Origin: DASSNR01 sp036278935
Lineage (GTDB): Bacteria > Gemmatimonadota > Gemmatimonadetes > Gemmatimonadales > Gemmatimonadaceae
Direction of reading: 5' to 3'
DNA: 34,757 nt
Assembly: GCA_036278935.1 (NCBI GenBank)
Contig: DASUKA010000129.1
Coordinates: forward strand, 1 to 34,757
Every line of letters starts with the position of its first letter. Positions within the stretch are counted from its first letter, which is position 1. The notes below the pieces were generated by a model. The model made no database searches. It was given only the letters and a program-made list of their open reading frames with translations, and had not been told where the DNA came from. This document shows positions 13,928 to 22,507 of the stretch, piece after piece. Both the position numbers and the translations under genes were made by a program.

Positions 13928-15146
13928 GCGCCGCTGCAAGACGACGCTTGAGCGCCTCCCGCGTGTGCTCGTACACCGTGCGGTCTTCGCTCGTGGGCGC
14001 CGAGCGTCGCGCGAAGCTCTCGTCGAGCATGGCGATGGCCCGCGCGACCTGATCCGCATCGTCGCTCAACGCGACAGCCGGGGCCGAGACGGCCCGGGCC
14101 GGCGCCACGCGCCGGCGAAACGCGACGGCGAGCGCCACCAACATCGCGGCGCCAATCAGAATGGCGATCACGGCAAAGTAGATCGGCTTCTGCGCCGGCG
14201 TGACGCGGGGGACCGAGATGCGGATCACGGTGTTTGCGGGAACGTGCTCCGCGAGGTAGCGCGTGAAGGTGCGGCCTTCCACGGCAACATTGGCCGCCTG
14301 GGCGAGCTGCGCGCCGGTCACCGTGGCCGTCGGCTCCTCGAGCAGCACTTCCAGCACCGACGCGCTGTCCTCGATGGGAATGCTCAGCGGAAAGTCGTCG
14401 GCACTCAGGCGCACGGAGAAGGAGAGCTGCTTCAGCCCCGGTGCGAAGGGCGCCACGACCGCCAGTTTGCCATCCGCGTAATGCATGGCGCGCGGCGAGA
14501 TCTCGGTCTGCCCCACCTGGAACTCCGTCGCATCGGATGGCAGGATGGTCGTCCAGGTGGGATGCGCATCATCAGGCGAGATGCGTGTGACGGAGCTGTC
14601 GTTCGCGAGCTCGTACACCTCCATCATTTCGCGCGTGCCGTCCGCGCGCGGCGATGCGATGACGATGTGTCGCCCGCGCACGTTGAGCGGGACGGGCGCC
14701 GACGTGGTGTCGTACACGGTGATTTCCGCGGCGGGCCCCGTGACCCGCGTGCCATGCAGCGGCTCGGAGAAGTAGGCAATGCCATCGTACGAGGCCGACA
14801 TGAAGTAGATGGCGTTGCTGTCTCCCCATGGGCGGTAGTGCAAGCGGAAGCCGCCATTGCTCTCGGTGCGCGTGGAGTCCAGCGGCCCGGCCGTGTCGGA
14901 GCCCACGCGATGGATCACGACCCACTGCTCGGGCACGGGTCGCGTGCCATGTCCGTTCGGGGTGGGCCGCACGACGCGCCCCACGACTTCGTGCACCCGC
15001 CCTGGCTGCGATTGCGCATTCTGCGGTGCACCGCGCGCGACCGCTGCAGAGTCCGGCGCGTGCTGCGCCATGACGGCGGGCGCGGCCAGCGCCAGCGCAG
15101 CGGCCACGCTCAGCATCAGCACAGGAGAAAGGCGGCCATATCTCAT
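13902..15146 (-). CDS. Secreted/membrane-anchored protein of unknown function with C-terminal TM segment
   Basis: A 414-residue product starting at the ATG at 15146, with GAGGAGGG about 7 nt upstream. A signal peptide (to about residue 28, AAPAVMAQ) is followed by an Ig-like, carboxypeptidase-regulatory-type region (HEVVGRVVRP...TRTESNGGFRLHYRPWGD) and further beta-rich sequence. A single transmembrane helix (about 322-343) precedes a basic, cytoplasmic 68-residue tail. The tail pattern LDESFARR...YEHTREALKRRLAAALEAQ recalls the short helical tails seen next to cytochrome c maturation genes, but no such genes are here. I do not recognise the family. Its stop codon forms part of the btu promoter. 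Confidence 0.75.
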   Translation of the reverse strand: MRYGRLSPVLMLSVAAALALAAPAVMAQHAPDSAAVARGAPQNAQSQPGRVHEVVGRVVRPTPNGHGTRPVPEQWVVIHRVGSDTAGPLDSTRTESNGGFRLHYRPWGDSNAIYFMSASYDGIAYFSEPLHGTRVTGPAAEITVYDTTSAPVPLNVRGRHIVIASPRADGTREMMEVYELANDSSVTRISPDDAHPTWTTILPSDATEFQVGQTEISPRAMHYADGKLAVVAPFAPGLKQLSFSVRLSADDFPLSIPIEDSASVLEVLLEEPTATVTGAQLAQAANVAVEGRTFTRYLAEHVPANTVIRISVPRVTPAQKPIYFAVIAILIGAAMLVALAVAFRRRVAPARAVSAPAVALSDDADQVARAIAMLDESFARRSAPTSEDRTVYEHTREALKRRLAAALEAQRHAG

Positions 15147-15234
15147 GACCGCCCTCCTCAGGCGCGCGGTGTTCGCGACCACGCGCCAGCCCGCGGACCG
15201 TGCCGTCATGTCCGGCGCGTCATCCGGCATGCCA

Positions 15235-15777
15235 TCACAGCTCGAACTTCCCGAAGTCCTCCGGCCGCATCTTCCGGAGATACTCTCTGAGGTGCTCCGC
15301 AAAAACATCCTGCTGCGGGGTAAGGTCGGGGGCATCCGCCGCGAAGGACGGCTCATCGCCCGACTCCTCGGCCGCACCGGCATCTTCAATGGCGACGGCG
15401 GTGAGCAACGACTCCTGCGCGAAGATCGGCGCGGAGAGCCGGAGTGCGATCGCAATACTGTCCGAGGGGCGTGCATCGATCTGAAACACGTCCTCGCCGC
15501 GATGAATGTGCAGCTCGGCGAAGTAGGTGTTGTCCTGCACCTTGGTGATCTGCACGCGCCGCAGCGCGCCCCCCATGCCCGAGATGAGCCGCTTGCAGAG
15601 ATCATGCGTGAGCGGGCGTGGTGGCTTGATCCCGTGCATTTCCATCACGATCGACTCCGCCTCCGGCTGGCCAATCCAGATGGGGAGAAGGCGGTCGCCC
15701 CCCTTCTCCTGCAGAATCACCACGTATGAATTCGAGGCGCTGTCCAGCCCGAGGCGGGCCACCGTGACTTCGACCAT
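15235..15777 (-). CDS. Bifunctional nuclease family protein (DUF151/BFN domain)
   Basis: A 180-residue protein with AGGAG 8 nt before the ATG at 15777. The BFN core is present: VTVARLGLDSASNSYVVILQEKGGDRLLPIWIG, then PRPLTHDL near 53-60 and FQIDARPSDSIAIALRLSAPIF near 98-119. By family it is a small cytosolic protein reported to have RNase/DNase activity in plants and found widely in bacteria and archaea, where its role is unsettled. The last 55 residues are an acidic tail ending LREYLRKMRPEDFGKFEL, typical of bacterial members. It is separated from ptsI by 185 nt in which I see no other gene, and the downstream secreted-protein gene starts 88 nt further on. Confidence 0.9.
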   Translation of the reverse strand: MVEVTVARLGLDSASNSYVVILQEKGGDRLLPIWIGQPEAESIVMEMHGIKPPRPLTHDLCKRLISGMGGALRRVQITKVQDNTYFAELHIHRGEDVFQIDARPSDSIAIALRLSAPIFAQESLLTAVAIEDAGAAEESGDEPSFAADAPDLTPQQDVFAEHLREYLRKMRPEDFGKFEL

Positions 15778-15962
15778 GCTCTACTCCTGTTCCGGCCATC
15801 GCGTCTGACATCTGCCGCCGCGCGGGCCGCACGATGCATTCGCTCTAGATACTCCGCTCCGGACGAGAGGTTCGCCAGCCCTCCGGTGCGAGGTGGGCGC
15901 CGCATGAATGATACCGCGCCGCCCCCGGGCATGCGCGCTGTGGCCGCATGTCCTGGAATGGA

Positions 15963-17756
15963 TCACCCGCGGATGTTATCGGGCCGTTCCATGCCGGGCA
16001 ACCCGTCGTGCAGGAAGAGCACATCACCCACGACGCCCCGGAGGCGCTGCATGAGGAGCGCTTCCGCCGCCGCGGCCGTTGGCGCTTCCAGCGCCTCGGC
16101 CGCGGCCGAGGCGGCGTCGCTCGCGCTGATGCTGCGGATGATGCGCTTCATGAGCCCCACCGAGCCCGGCGCCACGCTGAGTTGACGCAACCCGAGCCCG
16201 ATGAGCGCGAACGCGGTGAGCGGCTGTGAGGCCATCTCGCCGCAGACCGTCACATCCAGCCCGTGCGCCGTGCCGACCTCGAGTGTGCGACGAATGAGGC
16301 GCAGCACGCTCGGGTGCAACGGAGTGAAACGCGGCGCGAGATTCGCGTTGCCGCGGTCCACCGCCAGCGTGTACTGCACCAGATCGTTGGTCCCGATGCT
16401 GAAGAATTCCGCCACGCCCACGAAGGTGTCCGCGCCAATCGCCGCGGCCGGGGTCTCGATCATGACGCCGAGCGGGATGTCGGCGCGGAACGGCACACCA
16501 CGGGCCGACAGCTCGCGCGCCGCGGTGTGCAGCATGGCGCGCGCGTCGTGCACCTCCTGCACACTCACGACCAGCGGGAGCATGATGCGCAGATCCCCAT
16601 GAACCGCGGCGCGCAGCAGTGCCCTGAGCTGCGGCATGAAGAGATCCGGCGCATCCAGCGACACCCGGATCGCTCGCCAGCCGAGGAAGGGATTCGCCTC
16701 GCTCGCAAAGCCGCCCACCGGATACTTGTCGCCGCCGATGTCGAAGGTGCGGATGACCACCGGACGTCCCTGGAACGCCTCCACCACAGCGCGATAGGCG
16801 CGGTACTGCTCCTCCTCGTCCGGCATGCCGGTGCGGCCGACGACCAGGAACTCGGTGCGCATGAGCCCCACCCCTTCCGCGCCGCTGGCCACCGCCTGCC
16901 CCGCCTCTTCCGGCAGGTCGACGTTCGCGCGCACGATCAGCCGAACGCCATCGGTGGTAACGGGCTCCTCGGCCGCCACCAGGGCAAGCTCCGCCGAGAT
17001 GGCAGCGTCGCGCCGCGAACGCTCATGGAAGGCATCCACGTCGGCTGCACTCGGATTGAGCGTGAGCGTTCCCGCGGTGCCATCGAGCACAGCCATGTCG
17101 CCGCCATGCAGCCGCTGCGCCGCGTCGCGGAGTCCCACCACGGCAGGCATGCCCAACGACCGCGCCAGGATGGCGACGTGCGAGGTACGCGTGCCGGCAT
17201 CGGTGGCGATTGCGGCGATTGCGGACCGGTCGAGCTGCACCGTGATGGTCGGCGTCAGGTCGTGCGTGACGAGTATGGCGTTAGCGCCCGGGGGGACCTC
17301 AACGGGATCGTGGTCCGGCAGCCCCATCAGCAGCGAGAGCACGCGGATCTGCACGTCCGTGATGTCGCCCACCCGCTCGCGCATCATGGCCGCCGCGTGG
17401 CGCGCGAATCGCTGGCGCCATTCGAGGATGGTGAGATCGAACGCCTTCTCGGCACCCAGATTCTGTCGAATGAGCGACTCGACGCGATGGATGAGGTCGT
17501 GGTCCTCGAGAATGAGGAGCTGGGCATCGAAGATGGCCGCCTCATCGGGACCCGCCTTCCGCGCGGCGCGGTCGCGCACGAGGTGTACCCGCTCACGCGC
17601 GCGAGAAAGCGCGCCGTGCAGCCGGGCGATCTCGTGCTCGATCTCATCATCGGCGACGACGCGGTGCGGCACGTCGGGCACCTCCCAGCAGAGGAGGTAC
17701 ACGGGGCCGATCACGATCCCCGGCGACGCTGGCATCCCGATGAGCGTCTGCGCCAC
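15963..17756 (-). CDS. ptsI: PTS enzyme I (phosphoenolpyruvate-protein phosphotransferase)
   Basis: A 597-residue cytoplasmic enzyme I that takes phosphate from PEP and passes it to HPr. The phosphohistidine motif GTRTSHVAILARSLGMPAVVG places the active His at 193. The PEP-binding barrel shows EGVGLMRTEFL (294-304), the catalytic Cys505 in VTVCGEMAS, and ETPAA near 434-438. Length is slightly above the usual 570-575 because of an Ala-rich C-terminal extension. The start GTG at 17756 overlaps the HPr TAG by one base. It is the last gene of the long cluster. Confidence 0.97.
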   Translation of the reverse strand: MAQTLIGMPASPGIVIGPVYLLCWEVPDVPHRVVADDEIEHEIARLHGALSRARERVHLVRDRAARKAGPDEAAIFDAQLLILEDHDLIHRVESLIRQNLGAEKAFDLTILEWRQRFARHAAAMMRERVGDITDVQIRVLSLLMGLPDHDPVEVPPGANAILVTHDLTPTITVQLDRSAIAAIATDAGTRTSHVAILARSLGMPAVVGLRDAAQRLHGGDMAVLDGTAGTLTLNPSAADVDAFHERSRRDAAISAELALVAAEEPVTTDGVRLIVRANVDLPEEAGQAVASGAEGVGLMRTEFLVVGRTGMPDEEEQYRAYRAVVEAFQGRPVVIRTFDIGGDKYPVGGFASEANPFLGWRAIRVSLDAPDLFMPQLRALLRAAVHGDLRIMLPLVVSVQEVHDARAMLHTAARELSARGVPFRADIPLGVMIETPAAAIGADTFVGVAEFFSIGTNDLVQYTLAVDRGNANLAPRFTPLHPSVLRLIRRTLEVGTAHGLDVTVCGEMASQPLTAFALIGLGLRQLSVAPGSVGLMKRIIRSISASDAASAAAEALEAPTAAAAEALLMQRLRGVVGDVLFLHDGLPGMERPDNIRG

Positions 17757-18022
17757 TAGTTCTCTCCGAACTTCCGCGCGATCAGCTCCGCAATGGCGTC
17801 CACGGCCTGCTGCGCATCGGGTCCATCGGCACGCACCAGCAGCGTGGAGCCGTACTCCGCGGCGAGCATCATCACGCCCATGATGCTCTTTCCGTTCACT
17901 TCGAGGTCGTCGCGCACCACGGTGATGTCGGCATCGAAGCGCGAGGCGACTTTGACGATCTCGGCGGCGGGACGGGCGTGCAACCCGTTGCGATTGACGA
18001 TCTGGACCGCGCGTTCGGTCAT
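17756..18022 (-). CDS. ptsH: Phosphocarrier protein HPr
   Basis: An 88-residue HPr. His15 lies in NRNGLHARPAAEIVK, the enzyme I phosphorylation site. Ser46 lies in VNGKSIMGVMML, the regulatory site for HPr kinase. Presence of both sites, together with hprK five genes upstream, suggests a working Ser-P/His-P switch like that of Firmicutes and some Proteobacteria. The start ATG at 18022 overlaps the IID stop by one base (TGATG). Confidence 0.97.
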   Translation of the reverse strand: MTERAVQIVNRNGLHARPAAEIVKVASRFDADITVVRDDLEVNGKSIMGVMMLAAEYGSTLLVRADGPDAQQAVDAIAELIARKFGEN

Positions 18023-18843
18023 CAGGCGATAGAGTAAATGGTCAGCGCAACGAGGACGACGAGGGCGAGGCGCCACCCCTCGATGCGTCCACGGAAGCAG
18101 GTCATCAGCACGGCGGCCAGCCCCGTGGCCACCAGCGTTGCGGCCACCAGCACCCCGATACCGATCGGGATGGTCGCCACCGTGCCGGCCACTCTGCTCA
18201 GCGGCGCGGTCATGACGCCCAGCACGCGCTGGATGGTGAGCGGAAGCGCGATACCGGCGAGCAACGCCACCGCACGCGCCAGGTAGGGCGGCCCGTGCCG
18301 GAGCACGGGGTTGGCAAGAGCCTGGGCCGTGCGCGTGCCGTAGCGCCACCCCGCGCGCAAGCCCCACGCCCGCAACCCAAGCTGTCCAATATTGTACACG
18401 CCAAGAAAGATCAGCACCGTGACCCACGCGCTCGCGCCGAGCCCGAATACTGTGAGGGCGAGCAGCGAGCTCATCGGCAGCCATCCGGCCCACACCAGTC
18501 GGTCGCCCACGCTCCCCAACGGGCCGCAGAGCGCGGTGCGGAAGCGCTCGATGCGCTCCGCTGGCTCTCCCTCCAACTCGGCGCGCACGAGCGCCCCCAC
18601 TGCCATGGCCGCCAGATACGGGTGCGCATTGAAATAGCGCGACTCGCGCGCAACAGCATCATGGTATGCAGCGCCGGTGCGGCCTCCGGGGAGCTCGCGC
18701 AACGCGGGCTCCGTGCAGAAGCCAATGCCTGTCCCGACGAGCAGTTCGTAGTTCCAGGATCCCTGCACGGCAAAGAGCCGCGCGAAGATAGCGAGCCAGG
18801 TGCGGGCGGGGATCCGCGGCGGCATGGTCGCTCCCGTGCTCAT
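18022..18843 (-). CDS. PTS mannose-family IID component
   Basis: A 273-residue membrane protein of the ManZ/AgaD type. The cytosolic N-terminus carries the family pattern FARLFAVQGSWNYELLVGTGIGFCTEPAL, HPYLAAMAVGALVRAELEGEP and GPLGSVGDRLVWAGWLP. Hydrophobic segments follow in the second half, ending IEGWRLALVVLVALTIYSIA. The ATG at 18843 makes an ATGA overlap with the IIC stop, which fixes the start. With IIC it forms the sugar channel. Substrate cannot be read from the sequence. Confidence 0.9.
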   Translation of the reverse strand: MSTGATMPPRIPARTWLAIFARLFAVQGSWNYELLVGTGIGFCTEPALRELPGGRTGAAYHDAVARESRYFNAHPYLAAMAVGALVRAELEGEPAERIERFRTALCGPLGSVGDRLVWAGWLPMSSLLALTVFGLGASAWVTVLIFLGVYNIGQLGLRAWGLRAGWRYGTRTAQALANPVLRHGPPYLARAVALLAGIALPLTIQRVLGVMTAPLSRVAGTVATIPIGIGVLVAATLVATGLAAVLMTCFRGRIEGWRLALVVLVALTIYSIA

Positions 18844-19523
18844 TGCAACACCAGCACCGCGAGGCCAACCAGCACACCACCCGCCAGATACCAGCGGGCG
18901 GCCGGCGCACTGCGCGACCTGCTCCATGCCGCCGCTGCGGCCACGGCCGCGGCAATCCCAACTGCCACGGCCGCGGATGCCGCGGGCCCCAGGTTCCACT
19001 GTGGCAGCACGAGCATCACGAGTGGACGGAACAGCGCGTAGGCGATCGCGGTGAGCAGAATGCCGCGCAGCAGGTCCGCGGCCAGCCCTCGCAATTGCAA
19101 CGCGAGCACCGTCGTGCTGTCGCCCGCATCGATGGACGGCAGATTCCGCCGCGCCCACACGCCGTTGATGCGGCGGACGGCGTGCATGGTCCATCCGCCC
19201 GCCCACGCGGTGATCACCGCGGCGAGCAGCGCCAGCGCGCTCGCGCCGGGCGTCGCGGGTGTCCCCAGCGCCGCGAGGGCACCGCCCACCACGGACGCCG
19301 ATCCCCATTCCGGATAGCGCGAGGCGCCCACCGGCAATGTCTCCAGCGCCAGCAGCTCCAGCACCACACCCACCAGCAAGCCCGCCGTGGCGTCGCCGAC
19401 AACGGCCCCTCCGAGTGTGGCCGCCACGATCGGGCGTGAGATCATCACCTGCGGGAAGCTCACGACATCGAGCCCCACGAGACCGCCGAGCAACGCCAGC
19501 GCGATGAGCGACGTGATACTCAC
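18840..19523 (-). CDS. PTS mannose-family IIC component
   Basis: A 227-residue, very hydrophobic protein with about six to seven membrane segments. The N-terminus SLIALALLGGLVGLDVVSFPQVMISRPIVAATLGGAVVGD followed by GLLVGVVLELLALETLPVGASRYPEWGSASVVGG matches the IIC (ManY/AgaC) pattern. It is linked by 4-nt overlaps to both IIB and IID. It is a little shorter than the common 250-265 aa. Confidence 0.9.
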   Translation of the reverse strand: MSITSLIALALLGGLVGLDVVSFPQVMISRPIVAATLGGAVVGDATAGLLVGVVLELLALETLPVGASRYPEWGSASVVGGALAALGTPATPGASALALLAAVITAWAGGWTMHAVRRINGVWARRNLPSIDAGDSTTVLALQLRGLAADLLRGILLTAIAYALFRPLVMLVLPQWNLGPAASAAVAVGIAAAVAAAAAWSRSRSAPAARWYLAGGVLVGLAVLVLQ

Positions 19524-20011
19524 GACGTCCCGTCCCGCGTCAGCACGTCGGACAGGGGAAGCGCGCGCGCCGCGGGAACATCACGCGCCGTCACGGTCAC
19601 GCCGCTCGCCTCGATTGCACGCAACACCTCTTCCTCGGCAGGCGCCAGATAGATGTAACGGAGTCGCTGCACGCGGCCGGCACGATGGTGGATCCCCCCC
19701 AGGTTGATGGCACGAACACCGGGCGCCTTCCGCAGTAGCCGGCACATGGTATCGATGTCCGCGGTGAGGAGAATGCCGGGCCGCGGGTCCGCTGTCCAGC
19801 GCGCAAGCTCGCGTGCAGCCTCGTCAACCGTCGAAAAGTACACATCCATCTCTGGCGGCACCCCCATCCGGTACAGCTCCTGCTCCCACTCGCTGGCGGC
19901 CACTTCGTCGTCCACCAGCACGATGAAGCCGAGCCCCAACGGCTGCCCCCACCCCACGACGACCTGGCCGTGAATGAGCCGGTCGTCGATTCTGTAGAGG
20001 AGGACGCTCAC
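19520..20011 (-). CDS. PTS mannose-family IIB component
   Basis: A 163-residue cytosolic IIB. The signature LLYRIDDRLIHGQVVVGWG gives the phosphoryl-accepting His14. The rest (ILLTADIDTMCRLL, VRAINLGGIHHRAGRVQRL, IYLAPAEEE) follows the family. The GTG at 20011 is one base past the IIA stop and gives the usual N-terminus; the longer in-frame start would overlap IIA. It passes phosphate from IIA to the incoming sugar. Confidence 0.93.
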   Translation of the reverse strand: MSVLLYRIDDRLIHGQVVVGWGQPLGLGFIVLVDDEVAASEWEQELYRMGVPPEMDVYFSTVDEAARELARWTADPRPGILLTADIDTMCRLLRKAPGVRAINLGGIHHRAGRVQRLRYIYLAPAEEEVLRAIEASGVTVTARDVPAARALPLSDVLTRDGTS

Positions 20012-20012
20012 G

Positions 20013-20399
20013 CTACTTGCCCGCCAACAGCCGGATGGAGGAGGAGGCGCGCACAACGGATTGAGCGGCCGCCTCACGCAGCGGCAACTCCTGATGCGTG
20101 GCGTAGAACACGAGCGCGGGAAGATTCACGCCGGTGACGACGATGACGTCACACTCGCGCACCAGCCGGCACGCCGCGATGCTGCAGCTTCCCGCCGCAA
20201 GGTCGGCGAAGATGACCTGTGCATGATGCTCGGCCAACAGCTCACGCAGGCGCTGCTCGATCGCCTCGGCGCCCAACCCCGCGTTCGACATCGGGACAAA
20301 GAGTTCGCCGCACCCGGTAATTCGGTCAACAGCCGAAATGATCCCCGTTGCGAAGTCGCCATGACCGGCGACGATGGCCGCGCGATCGTTATTCGTCAT
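20013..20399 (-). CDS. PTS mannose-family IIA component
   Basis: A 128-residue single-domain IIA (ManX N-terminal type). AAIVAGHGDFATGI holds the active His13. VIFADLAAGSCSIAACRL and VIVVTGVNLPALVFYATH match the fold. It overlaps the hprK end by 11 nt. IIA and IIB are separate genes here, whereas in E. coli ManX they are fused. Confidence 0.92.
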   Translation of the reverse strand: MTNNDRAAIVAGHGDFATGIISAVDRITGCGELFVPMSNAGLGAEAIEQRLRELLAEHHAQVIFADLAAGSCSIAACRLVRECDVIVVTGVNLPALVFYATHQELPLREAAAQSVVRASSSIRLLAGK

Positions 20400-21381
20400 C
20401 TTCCGCCAGGTACTGCCGTACGTGTGAGGCCCTGCGCATATGCGTCATGAGCCGTTCGTTGAACGCCTCCGCCGGATTCACGCCGCTGTAACGCAGCAGG
20501 TGGTTCATGGCAACAACCTCCGCGACGACCGTAATGTTCTTGCCCGGATTCAGCGGGATGACGACCTTGGGGACGGCCACGTCAAGAATCGACACCGTCG
20601 CACCATCCAGCCCGGTGCGGTCGATGCCGGAGCCGGTACGGTTCCACTCCTCCAGCGCCACGACGACTTCGATGCGCTTCTGCTGGCGCACCGCGCGGAT
20701 GCCGAAGATGGCGGGCACATCGATGACCCCGACGCCGCGGATCTCCATGTGATGTCGTTGCAGGTCGTGCCCCCGCCCGATGATGACGTCGTTCCCGCGT
20801 CGTGTCGCGATCACCAGGTCGTCCGCGACGAGCCGGTGCCCCCGCTCCACCAGATCCAGCACGCATTCCGACTTGCCAATACCGCTCTTCCCGACGAACA
20901 GCAGTCCCACTCCGTACACGTCGGCCAGTGTGCCGTGCAGCGTGGTGCTGGGCGCGAACTCGTCGGCGATTGCGGGTTTGATCCGCCGGTAGAATTCCGC
21001 CGTCTTGAGCGGTGTGCGCAACACCGGCACGCCAACGCGCGCGGCGATCTCACTCATCTCCGGCGGCAGCGCCTGCGCCTTCGTCACCACGGCACACGGA
21101 ATGGGGAAAGAAAAGAAGAGCTCGAGCTGGTGCCGGCGCTGGTCCGCGGAGAGCGAGTTCAGGTACGTGATCTCCGTTTCCCCAAAGACCTGCGTCCGGT
21201 CCGCTGGAAATCGCTCGACGTAGCCGGACAGCGCGAGCCCGGGGCTCGACACTTCGCTGGTGGTGATCTCGCGATCGAGTCCGATCGCCTCTCCGGTGAG
21301 CTCGAGCTGCAGCGTGTCGCCCATCAGCTCGAGGAAGCGGGCGACGGTCAGCGATTTGGTCACATGGGTGGATGTCGTCAT
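20389..21381 (-). CDS. hprK: HPr kinase/phosphorylase
   Basis: A 330-residue bifunctional enzyme that phosphorylates and dephosphorylates HPr at Ser46. The N-terminal domain (1-130) is followed by the P-loop kinase domain with His149 (LHGTLADVYGVG), Walker A GKSGIGKS (164-171), an acidic pair ADD near 186-188, and the family signature MEIRGVGVIDV (212-222). Placed directly upstream of the PTS genes and before HPr, its target is in the same operon. rapZ, often next to hprK in Proteobacteria, is missing. Confidence 0.97.
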   Translation of the reverse strand: MTTSTHVTKSLTVARFLELMGDTLQLELTGEAIGLDREITTSEVSSPGLALSGYVERFPADRTQVFGETEITYLNSLSADQRRHQLELFFSFPIPCAVVTKAQALPPEMSEIAARVGVPVLRTPLKTAEFYRRIKPAIADEFAPSTTLHGTLADVYGVGLLFVGKSGIGKSECVLDLVERGHRLVADDLVIATRRGNDVIIGRGHDLQRHHMEIRGVGVIDVPAIFGIRAVRQQKRIEVVVALEEWNRTGSGIDRTGLDGATVSILDVAVPKVVIPLNPGKNITVVAEVVAMNHLLRYSGVNPAEAFNERLMTHMRRASHVRQYLAEDDE

Positions 21382-21397
21382 CTGTTCGAGCGCGCCA

Positions 21398-22507
21398 TCA
21401 TGGCGCTGCCCCCTCCACGATCGCGCGTAGGTGTGCTTCCGTTTGCGCGGCGGCCTCGTCCCACGTGAACCGGGTGACGAAGCACCGCGCCTGCTTTCCC
21501 AGCGTTGCCACGAGCGCCGGCTGCTCCGCCAGCGTCGTCATGCGTGCCGCCAGCGCGGCCACATCGCCATGAGGGACGAGAAAGCCGGTCTCGCCATCGC
21601 GTACGGATTCGCGAAGCCCGGGAGCATTCGAGGCAATGACTGGTGTACCGCAGGCGGCCGCCTCGAAGTTCGTGATCCCCCATCCTTCCTTGGGCGAGGT
21701 GAACACCAGTGCCCACGAGCGGCGCAGCAGCGCCACCTTGTCCTCCTCGGAGAGAAATCCAAGGAACTGGACGCGCTCTCCCAGGTCAAGCGACTGCGCC
21801 AGACGCTCCAGCGTGGGACGATAGTCACCGCTGCCCGCGATGGCGAGCGTCGCGGTGGGGTGGCGCATTCGGGCGAAGCCGCGGAGCACCAGGTCGACCC
21901 CCTTGTACCGCTTCAGCCGTCCCAGATAGGAGAAGAGCGGCTGCGAGGCGCGCATCGCCGCATCCGGAATGTACGCCGCCGAGTCGATGCCCGGGTAAAT
22001 GACCCGGATCGTCTCGCGCGGAATGCCGCGCGCCACGAGATCGTCCGCCGTACTGTCGCTGATCGCCTCGAAGGGCAGACCGGCATACCCGCGCACCAGC
22101 GGGCGCTCCGAGGCCCAGACCGCTGCCGCCACGGGGAGTGGCAGCTCGCGAAAGGCGGTCGTGCCGAAGAGGTGCGGCACGAGGGCCATGGTGTGCCGTG
22201 CCCCCCACCGCGGCGTGTAGAGCGGCACCTTGTTGATGTCCTCGACCAGCACATCCACATCCCGGCGCGCGAGCGCGCGGGCATAGTAGCGGCGCGCGGC
22301 AAACTGAAAGGTGTACCGCCGCGCCACACGGTGCACCTCGATGCCATCCACCTCAGCGCGCGGCGCGCCGCCGCGCCATCCGCTGCAGAGCAGGGTCACC
22401 TCGTGTCCCCGCGCGGCCAGCCGGCTGAAGATTTCGTGCAGATGGATTTCGGCGCCGCCGGCCAGTGGGTTGTCGCGATCCTGCCAGTTCACCACGAGCA
22501 GCCGCAT
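21398..22507 (-). CDS. GT4-family glycosyltransferase
   Basis: A 369-residue GT-B fold enzyme. The ATG at 22507 overlaps the nusB TGA (TGATG). The N-terminal acceptor domain has GGAEIHLHEIFSRLAARGHEVTLLCS. The C-terminal donor domain has FSYLGRLKRYKGVDLVL, LAIAGSGDYRPTLERLA and the EX7E motif EGWGITNFE. Such enzymes transfer an activated sugar to lipid, polysaccharide or small-molecule acceptors with retention of configuration. Donor and acceptor cannot be inferred. It may serve envelope glycan synthesis; its place between nusB and hprK gives no clear pathway. Confidence 0.88.
   Translation of the reverse strand: MRLLVVNWQDRDNPLAGGAEIHLHEIFSRLAARGHEVTLLCSGWRGGAPRAEVDGIEVHRVARRYTFQFAARRYYARALARRDVDVLVEDINKVPLYTPRWGARHTMALVPHLFGTTAFRELPLPVAAAVWASERPLVRGYAGLPFEAISDSTADDLVARGIPRETIRVIYPGIDSAAYIPDAAMRASQPLFSYLGRLKRYKGVDLVLRGFARMRHPTATLAIAGSGDYRPTLERLAQSLDLGERVQFLGFLSEEDKVALLRRSWALVFTSPKEGWGITNFEAAACGTPVIASNAPGLRESVRDGETGFLVPHGDVAALAARMTTLAEQPALVATLGKQARCFVTRFTWDEAAAQTEAHLRAIVEGAAP

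Noticed and set aside
13818..15290. 490-codon + strand open frame
   Set aside because: It is antisense to the secreted-protein gene, which has a signal peptide and a good RBS, and runs through the riboswitch.
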